The notes under the pieces were generated by a model that did no database searches, was not told where the DNA came from, and saw only the letters and a program-made list of their open reading frames with translations. The translations under genes and the position numbers were made by a program. 64,000 bases of DNA from Triatoma infestans (lineage: Eukaryota; Arthropoda; Insecta; Hemiptera; Reduviidae). The stretch lies in assembly GCA_011037195.1 (NCBI GenBank), contig JAAEAF010006131.1:27431-91430 (forward strand), in the 5' to 3' direction. Positions 56,192-64,000 of this stretch are shown here, piece by piece (positions within the stretch are counted from its first letter, which is position 1; each line of letters starts with the position of its first letter).

Positions 56192-58825
56192 TATTCAGGT
56201 ATCATAGATTTGGATTTTTATTTTATACATGGGCTAGGTATTCTATAGATTCCCTAGGCATTCTATAGAATGTCTACGTCGTCTTAGGCAAAGTATGGAA
56301 AGACTTAAAAACAATATGGCCTAATTATTGTAATGGTACCGCAAAGATAATGCAACCACAGCAAAGAGAAGAGAGGCCCTCTCTGTTTAACAGAGACTAC
56401 TCTCTGATTTAGGCAGGCTAGAGTGGGAGAACCTGTGTATATAAGCCAGTGGGAATCTATCTAGAGGATATCTATCAGATACAACCATACAACTGTACAT
56501 CGCATCGTGTCATATCTTTACTCACACCATTCATTCTATCATTTTCATTATAAAGTCCAGTACACTTAGTGTAAACTTAGCTACATTATATTAGTGTCAG
56601 CATATCTCGTTCATTTAATCAAACCTAATTTCTCTCCTCAACAACCCCATTATATTATTACTGCTAAATTTTACTGAAGAATGTTATTATTTGTGGCCTT
56701 TTGCAATGATATTATTAGTAATCAGATATCACATTATATTTTCTTTCAAAATCTATAAATTCTTTTATATAAATAATATTCTGCATTGATCCTCATTAAC
56801 AGAATTTAAGTTTTGTTAGTTTTTTCAATAAGGAAATAAGTTACATTGGCTACTTCATTTCCATTAACATAATTTTACTTAAATAGGTAAAAATTCAAAT
56901 TAGATTTTTTAAGCTGTTATTAACTTTGCCACACCCCCGATCTCTATCGTACATTAGGTAAGAAACTTACCAGGTACATTTGAATTCTATCGTGTTTAAA
57001 AGAGCTTTGAAATGATGGTTAAAATTACTGTTGGAACCTGAAGATAGCGATTTGAGATTATGCTTTGCAAGACTGATTGTTTTAATTCAGAAGAAAAACG
57101 TACCATTTAATTAGGCTAAACTTGTGCACAGTTCTCTAATAACTACTGGGGCACAAGATCTTTGGCAAGCGCAGAATCCAAATCTGTTAGATCACAATTC
57201 CCAAATTTATTGGCAAGATTCAATAATAATTGTATAAGTGTAGAAATAGACAAAGCGCTAACCTCTTCATATTTTAAAAATAATTTACTTCCTGTAACTG
57301 TAGATAATTCATAACTCACAAAAAAAGTTCATATAAACAAAATCAGACTAATAGCCCAAATTCGGTTGCCCTCGAAAAAATATCATATATATATACATAT
57401 ACAAGGGCGTAAATTTAAATTTGTGGGAAATAGTTTGTGTAATTTATATAATTTGAGGGCATAGGATGACCTTTCGCATTTTTTTTTTAGGCTGCCCAAC
57501 GTTCAGCTCTCTCCGGGAAAAATATTTACATCGAGCCTTTTATGTTATTATTAACTGTATACAGCTAGTACTGTATACAGATGCTTTTTTAATTTTTTTG
57601 TTAATATTTAATAGAGAAAGTATAAGAAAGAAAAAGGCAGATTTCATTATTTGTAATATTCTGTTTTGTATTTATTTTCTATGTTTATAATGTGTATAGA
57701 ATAATATTTATGTTATTGTGTCAAACTTAAACTGTTATCCACCACTATATCTGTATTTAAACAGTTTAATAATAAAATTCCAATTCTAAACAATTTTCTA
57801 ATCCTCCTGATTGTTACTGTGCCCTACCCCCTGCCACATGGAAGCAATCACCGAGAAAGACCAAGGGGACCCAAAACAAACAGCTTCGAGGATACTGTGT
57901 TCCACAGTCATGTCATTCTCGGTTTCGTGAATGCTAAAAACTTAACCAGTATTGTAAACATACGTACTGTTCCACATATAGTCCCTCAGTATGTGGTCAC
58001 TGGCTTTGGTTAGTTTTTCCTTCGCTCATAGGTATTCAAATGAATTACTCCTACACTAGACAAGTGACAAAACATCGAGAGGATGTAATGTATATTTATG
58101 AAACTCCGTACACGGTTCTCAAGCAGCGGGGTGAGATGACATCGCTCTGTCACTTCCAAGCCAGTCTACACTCTGCGGTCGCTTCGCTATCGCATCAGCA
58201 CAAGGCTCCGCCTGCCAGAGAGGTGGGGAAAGAGGTAGAAGACTGCTTATTGCCTGGGAGTTTATGGGGCTTAAATAAGGACGGATGTTGGGAATTCACG
58301 ATTTACGAAAATGTGTTTGATCAGATTCATAAATATTTTTAAATATTATACAGATAGAATACAGAAAAATGCTTAATATTTCAAATCTGAACACATAATC
58401 TCACGAAAATGATGTAATCGGTCTAGCTGTACAGGGAAGGACACTTTGCCTGCTTCACCATAGGTATTGAATAGCAAATAAGCAAATTAGAGAAATGGGA
58501 TAATTCTACACATTGCCTATCGTCTTCAGTTAATATATGAAATGCCTAAGCGTTGTACACAATGCCTGATTTCTTACTTTGCCGTAACATATATATTAAT
58601 ATTTCCATCAATAATAAATTTCATCAAACACGTTGCATATGATGGCGATAATTGTGCAAGATGTTATACTATCTCTGTAATAAACAATTGATTGGTTGCA
58701 ATTTTTTGAAATGGAGCAACCTGATTTATCAAAAATATAATAAATGCAACACATACAGTAAACAAAATAAAAATAAAATGCACACAATAAATGAATACCT
58801 TATAAAAATTTATTACACCGTAGTT
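56192..58825. other. Non-coding DNA with a promoter-like spot, otherwise unrecognised
   Basis: At 56438-56445 there is TATATAAG, followed about 37 bases later by TCAGATAC, a plausible TATA-initiator spacing on the plus strand. The region from 56340 to 56480 is GC-richer than its surroundings and may be an old LTR, but no matching partner was found. Open frames at 57819-58013 and 58040-58342 have mixed composition (HQHKAPPAREVGKEVEDC) but match nothing I know. A small MITE follows at 58826. Confidence 0.3.
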
Positions 58826-58950
58826 ATATCTCAGCAATTTAGTTGTGACATCTAAACGGCTGTTAAGCTCCGCCCGCTGTCAAAGCTTTCTAGTAGCTGT
58901 GACGTTATTTAACTCCGCCCACAGGTTTCACAACTAAGTTGCTGAGATAT
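58826..58950. mobile_element. Short palindromic MITE
   Basis: The left end ATATCTCAGCAATTTAGTTG plus TGA (58826-58848) matches the complement of 58928-58950 (ATATCTCAGCAACTTAGTTG plus TGA) with one mismatch. The similarity extends inward through a CTCCGCCC block on both arms. At 125 bp with almost no loop it is a compact fold-back element. The superfamily is unknown. Confidence 0.65.
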
Positions 58951-59049
58951 TACAATAAATCTGACTTGAAATATCATACGATCTAATTGTTTCTTCAAAC
59001 TTCTAATTCTCTTACAAGTTATTTAATTTTCTTCAATATTATATCAAAG

Positions 59050-59831
59050 GGAGAATCTAAAATTAATAAACTAATTTTTTAAGGAATGCTTCTCCTTACT
59101 CTTCACCAGAACCCACTTAAATGAACTTCCTCAGAGAAAGGTTTTAAATAAAAGTAATAGGTCTCTGTTTTTATAGTTAATAAAAAAATTTAATGAAATC
59201 CATTGGTGTTTTTATGGAGAAAATCACAGAAAACTAAACTGTTCAGTAAATACGCATTTCCTGTTATCTGGGTTTTATCAAACTCAAAATTTTGTTAACA
59301 TATTTAATTTTAATTAATATTCTTTAGATGAAGAAATCGTATAATAACTAAAAATTAGCATTTTTAAGGAAAACAGGACCCAACCACACCCACAAAAGAC
59401 GCCTTAAATTCCCAGAGGAATCGAAAGTATTAGCTCTTAATATATGTAGTTGATATATTTTTTCTTTCTTTCTTTTAATTTAAGGCGCGTCAACACCTAT
59501 GGCCATTGGCGCCCGTAGCCTTCACTGCCGGCCCCCGGACAGTGTGCTCTCGATGCGAGCCATTTTAAAGAAAATGTAGTACCCGGTTGAGGAATTTTGA
59601 CAAAAACTTACTGTCCAAATCTCATGGTGATTACCTAAATGGAATATCAAGTTTGAACTTTTTGCGATTTTTCGTTTTTGAGTTATGCTGTACACATACA
59701 CACACACCATTTTCTAAAAAAACACTTTTTCGAATTCAGGGGATCTCCAAAAATATATTTCCGATTTGAAAGCTGGATACAGAAAATTGGACCTGATTAC
59801 AATCTTCCACTTACTAGGAGTAAGAGAAATT
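59050..59831 (+). mobile_element. Family A copy carrying an inserted SINE fragment
   Basis: Blocks AAATGAACTTCCTCAGAG, AGAAAATCACAGAAAACTAA and GGTTGAGGAATTTTGACA are in family order. A CACACACACACC tract lies near 59698-59707, and the right end reads ACTTACTAGGAGTAAGAGAA at about 59810-59830. A reversed SINE tail (59464-59562) interrupts the second module. Confidence 0.5.
59464..59562 (-). mobile_element. 5'-truncated SINE (family 1) inserted in a family A copy
   Basis: On the minus strand it reads GAGAGCACACTGTCCGGGGG, CGGCAGTGAAGGCTACGGGC, GCCAATGGCCATAGGTGTTG, then the TTAAATTAAAAGAAAGAAAG tail. It is the 3' third of the family 1 SINE without the tRNA-like head. It is younger than the family A copy it interrupts. 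Confidence 0.7.
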
Positions 59832-59839
59832 AAAAAAAC

Positions 59840-61215
59840 TGAGTCGCACTTCCGGTCAATCGAAGATATTGTAACATATTTAATTTGTATTATTTACGTG
59901 ACAGAATCGTATGATATATTTAACTGGTACTTTAAAGAATTGCCTATCATCAACTCTCCTCCAGAAATCCCTTAAAATGAATTTTCCCAGAAAAATGTTC
60001 CAAATAAAAACTCTACTTTTGTAGAGAAAATATTGTTAAATCTACCAAGTTTAAAGAAAATATTTGGTACCATTTTCGAAAAGAAATATCAATGAACTGA
60101 AAAATGCACTCAGTAAATTGGTGCTTGATGTTCATCGATTGTGATCAAAAACCTTAATGTCAGGGTCCCTTAATGGAATCTAAACTTCCTGCTATTTTCG
60201 ATTTTTGATTGGCCACATAAGTGCATATTTACACACCACATAACAACATAACATCGTATATCCACATCCGGAAATTCAAAATTTCGAAAATTTTATACGA
60301 TCGTAAACTTTCTCTTGCAGAAGTAATAAGAGAAGTAAAAAGGGAAGAGAAAAATCTTGTGTGAAAAAAAAAAACACGCCTTTCTCTTATTGCAAATAAT
60401 ATAGTTTTAACAGCGACAAATATTATATATAAACTTGGATATTTTCTCTTAACCCTAAGAGGGAACATGTACCCAAGGCAGGTAACAGATGAAGTGTTTA
60501 GCTAAATTCCAGAGAAACGGGGCGTCAATAACATGGCACAAACCTATATCACATTTCAAATTCAACACCATAGCATCCTGAGAACCACATAAGTCAATGG
60601 TAATTATCGACAAAATTCCAAAATAAAATCAAAATTCTGTAAGGTCGCACTTCCGGTTAACTGACTTTCTTCAAATTTAAAATTCTAGCAATGCTTCTAA
60701 AGCATAATGAAGTATTATATCTGAGGTGGTACTTTAGAGGAAAGCTTAACGTTGTTACACCCTCAGAACCTCTCCCCAAAAAAACAATTATCCTAGAAAA
60801 ATACTTCAAATAAAGGTGATAGGCATTTATGCGTGTAGATAGTGTATGATGTATAAAAAAAAATCATTAAAGCCATTTTTGAGAAAATCGCGAAAAAATG
60901 AAAAAAAAAAAGTATTCAGTAAAGTCGAACTTCCGATTGATGGATTTTGCCCAATACTTTATTGTTACATGCGGTAATGGAGCCCATACGGATTTTCGAA
61001 TGCCGAGCTTCTTGCGATTTTTAATTTTTGAGATATTTTGTTCATCTCTCTCAATCTCTCTCTCTCTCACGCTGCCTCACTCACTCACACACACAGTTTA
61101 TATATATAAAGGCATTCACTAAAAACATTTTTCGTTTTTTTTTTTATTTCATGATACCTCAAAACTTGAATTTTCGGTGAAAACTCAAATTTCGAAAAAT
61201 TTGGAGAAAATATGA
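59840..61215 (+). mobile_element. Two or more abutting family A copies
   Basis: One partial copy runs to about 60335 and ends TTATACGATCGTAAACTTTC followed by AGAAGTAATAAGAGAAGTAA. A second starts near 60352 with TCTTGTGTGAAA and CGCCTTTCTCTTATTGC. It continues through two modules (near 60600 and 60780-60945) to a TCTCTCTCTCTC/CACACACACA tract (61044-61096) and 'GGTGAAAACTCAAATTTCGA' at 61170-61200, where the terminal hairpin is lost. Confidence 0.5.
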
Positions 61216-62536
61216 ATATTTTAACTACAGATAATATGTATGGTATAAAAGCAGAAACGAAAAAGTAAGAAATCCAATGGACATCTTCAAATCATTTCTT
61301 TGTGTTTAAAATAAATTACAAGTTAATTTCTATGCCTCGCTAAAAATCGCTTTTATAAAATATGTGTATTATTATTTATTATTTACACAGTGTAATGATA
61401 ATGTGCGTTATGTAAGAGTAATTTTTTTTAGTCAAGAGCCAATTTGTCTACTAATGTAGAGCCCTCGACCAAGTTCTTTTGAATCTGCGATCAAGACTGT
61501 AGCACAGCAGGGCATGTGCGATTACTAAATAAGGAATGCATGTACTATTATGGTCTGTAAAATGATAATCGAAGTATTAAATAGCGATTGCTATTTCCGT
61601 TTGATATAGAAACAAAAGTGGTTGTAAGTTTGTAGCTAGAAAGAAATAAGGGTGTTTCCACCATATGCTTTCAATTTTATGGACTGCAAGCTCTGTGATA
61701 ACAACTGACATCTTAACTGCAAGCCATATTGGTTTTTATAGACTGTCTTATAGACGGCTGGTTTGTCTGTTCAATAAAGTGCGTCCCATGATTTGTTTCA
61801 TATATTCAACAAATTAAGAACTCCGTAATTTTAAATTTTCTGCTTTATGAATATCATCCTTTCATGTCAGCTGTGGCACAGCTCAAGGTCAATAGTCCTA
61901 GATAGTGTATACAAGAGTTTGATGTGTTCGTTAGTTAAAAAGTTTACTGAAGTGTGAAAGGTCATATTTACTGAATTTCATATTGTAGCATTGAGTTTTA
62001 GATGTTGTTGCAGAGTCAATTAAAATTAAGATGCTTACCCAATCGTCAATATGTAAACGATAGAATTGTTACAATAGGAATGGTATAGTACAGAAAAGAA
62101 GAAAAAAAAAATATATATATCTGTCTCACCTAATGAAAACACCGTAAATCGTGGTTTCTTACGGCACAATCTTATACAACCTTTACAACGAAAAAATGCT
62201 CGCACAATAGACATCATTTAATTCACATATCACAGGGGGATATATTGTTTTTAACTGAAAAAATGAGGTCTTTTTTAAGAATTTATCATAAGTATAATAA
62301 AACATTTTACGACTTAATTAAAGGAGTTTAGGTGAACACAGACATATGAGATAAAGAAAGAAAAAAAAATAAATGCTGTTTGTTTAAGGAATGTTGAACT
62401 GCGCGATGTGAAAATAAATTTATAATTAATTTATTTTTAAACAGAATAAGCAAGGCTATATTATATTTTTTTATACATATATATACTGCAAAATATTAAT
62501 TCTTTTACAGAGACGAAATTAATACTTAAATACAAA
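61216..62536. other. Non-coding DNA, nothing recognised
   Basis: AT-rich sequence with a slightly more complex part at 61430-61800 that ends in TTCAATAAAGTGCGTCCC, an AATAAA-type signal on the plus strand. I find no open frame, RNA gene or element ends to support a call. Confidence 0.3.
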
Positions 62537-63172
62537 ATCTGGTGTGAAACACTTTCACAACTGACTCCCACTGCAATTTACATAGTATTTATAACTGACT
62601 AATTCTCTATTCAATTCTTATTAAATATTTAGTTGTCTTCAATTTACAAGAATCTAAACTTAATGAAAGGTCTTTTCTGAGTAAAGCATAAACTTCCCCA
62701 CTCCCAAAAACCTACTTAAATGATTTCAAAGTCCGGCAAAAAGTTTCAAATAAAAGTTATGGGTCCCATGTTTTTTTTATAATTAGGATACCAAATTTAA
62801 GCCCGTCGCTGTTTATATTGGAAATAGCGTCAAACTAAAAAACAGTTCAGTAAAGTCGCATTTCTGGTTAAACGATTTTTTCACATTCGAAAACTGAAAA
62901 ATTTTATCAGTAAAGTGATCATCGTTGGTAATATTTAAAGGAAATACCAAGTTTGAACTTTCTACGTGTTTCCGTTTTTTTGAGTTATGATGACCACATA
63001 CAGGGAGACACTGACAAAGACACACATATAATGAAGAGAAAGAGGGAGAGCGAGAAATTTCTAAAAACCACTTTTTCGATCTCGAAGGGGAGGGGGTCTT
63101 AGAAAATATCCTACGAAAGTTTAATATAGAAAATTAGACATGATTACATTCAACAGCTTCTTCTTACAAAAG
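62537..63172 (+). mobile_element. Family A copy, one module
   Basis: It starts TCTGGTGTGAAACACTTTCA, then CAACTGACTCCCACTGC (a mutated arm). Internal blocks are in order (AAATGATTTCAAAGTCCGGC, AGTAAAGTCGCATTTCTGG, TTGAACTTTCTACGTG). It ends GACATGATTACATTCAACAG, then CTTCTTACAAAAGTAAGAAG. Both ends are recognisable although the arms have drifted. Confidence 0.55.
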
Positions 63173-63741
63173 TAAGAAGTAAAAATTAAAATTGAATGAA
63201 ACCTAACATGTAAATTAATTAATCACTCTAACAATTTAATAGTCTACTTTCCATACAGTAGGTTAGAGAAAAGTATTAATTTGCCTCAGAAATGTGTACA
63301 CGGTATAATAAATTAATCATTAAACCGCTAATTTATCAATTTTTTTTTTTTTTCATAAATATTCTAGTAAATTATTATTATTATTAATATTACTAATAAA
63401 AAGAAAAAATATTCATTGTAGTAAATTGCAAAAATCACCAAACCGAAGAGTAACACTTGGTTATTACAAGGGGTAATATTCGTACTTTCTCCAACATTAT
63501 AAAAGAGGAAGTGAAAGAAATAATGAGGAATATGACGATTTTACACCACAGTTAGCATCATCTACCGTATAGGTTTGTTAGTTTTTTTTTTAAATTAAAT
63601 AAATTAAAACTCAGGTGCGCTTTTCTCTTTATACTGTCTCTTATTACCGTAAGAAGAGGATGTATTGTGATCGTGGTAAATTTTTATTGAAATTAAGTTT
63701 ACATTTGTTGAGATTCCCTGAGTAAGAAAAAAAAAAAAATC
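63173..63741. other. Non-coding DNA with a reversed family A end
   Basis: An (ATT)n tract lies near 63373-63392. At about 63633-63715 a reversed family A right end is visible (TGTCTCTTATTACCGTAAGA, then GAGGATGTATTGTGATCGTG). Nothing else is recognised. Confidence 0.35.
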
Positions 63742-64000
63742 TGGTGTGAAACACTCACACATCTTTCACTTACTCGAGTTTTCAAAATTGTAATAGACAA
63801 ATTTTATAGTTTGTGTACCACATTTAACGATTATTCGTCAGAGTTCGTCGAAAACTGAAAAACTTTCAGTAAAAGCACCCTTCCGATTTACTAATTTTCT
63901 TGAAACTCGGAATTTTGGCCGTTTATTTATTTCTAATTAATTTTGTTTGGATGTATCAACTATGATAGCACTTTAGAGAAAAACATTACCCCACCCCTCC
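63742..64000 (+). mobile_element. Family A copy cut by the window edge
   Basis: The left end is intact: TCTGGTGTGAAACACTCACA, then CATCTTTCACTTACTCGAG, preceded by a 13-base A run. It continues TTGGCCGTTTATTTATTTCT and reaches the CCCCACCCCTCC block of the first module at the right edge. Confidence 0.65.

Noticed and set aside
58040..58342. 100-codon plus-strand frame
   Set aside because: Composition is mixed and partly GC-rich, but I could match it to nothing and found no promoter or splice context; left as unassigned DNA.

Overview
This window looks like nuclear DNA from an AT-rich, repeat-dense arthropod genome. It is most likely an insect and plausibly a hemipteran, but that placement is inference. 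The only host gene I can identify is on the minus strand: the GSK-3/shaggy (sgg) protein kinase. Seven coding exons, all with GT-AG introns and consistent phases, run from 39150 down to the stop codon at 19053. They encode about 430 residues: the kinase domain from just before the glycine-rich loop through the C-terminal tail. The extreme N-terminus, with the inhibitory serine found in GSK-3 orthologues, is not visible and probably lies in an exon beyond the right edge. The rest is introns, flanking DNA and transposable elements.

Layout. 1-6 kb: a decayed LINE reverse transcriptase, a short retroposon carrying a hammerhead-ribozyme-like motif, T-rich minisatellite, two copies of an abundant repeat ('family A') and a tRNA-derived SINE. 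6-19 kb: very AT-rich DNA downstream of sgg, with few repeats, perhaps partly its 3' UTR. 19-39 kb: the sgg exons. Their introns hold SINEs, LINE remnants, a PIF/Harbinger-type deletion derivative, inverted-repeat MITEs and family A copies. 39-46 kb: DNA upstream of the first visible exon, either an intron or the 5' region, with another LINE remnant and a nested cluster in which a decayed mariner and a fold-back element sit inside a family A copy. 46.1-51.0 kb: a complete but broken Ty3/Gypsy LTR retrotransposon with 174-bp LTRs and a 6-bp target duplication. 51-64 kb: more LINE, SINE, MITE and family A copies, with no recognisable host gene.

The most interesting signals are as follows. (1) A hammerhead-like motif with core, stem I, stem II and a palindromic stem III in a short retroposon (213-250, minus), with relatives at 14.1 and 19.5 kb. 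(2) The roughly 0.6-1 kb family A element, present in more than twelve copies, whose end architecture recalls helentron-associated HINE/DINE-1 elements. (3) The PIF/Harbinger derivative at 29704-30246. (4) The nested 43.7-46.0 kb cluster. No bacterial-type operon, CRISPR array, rRNA or intact tRNA gene was seen.
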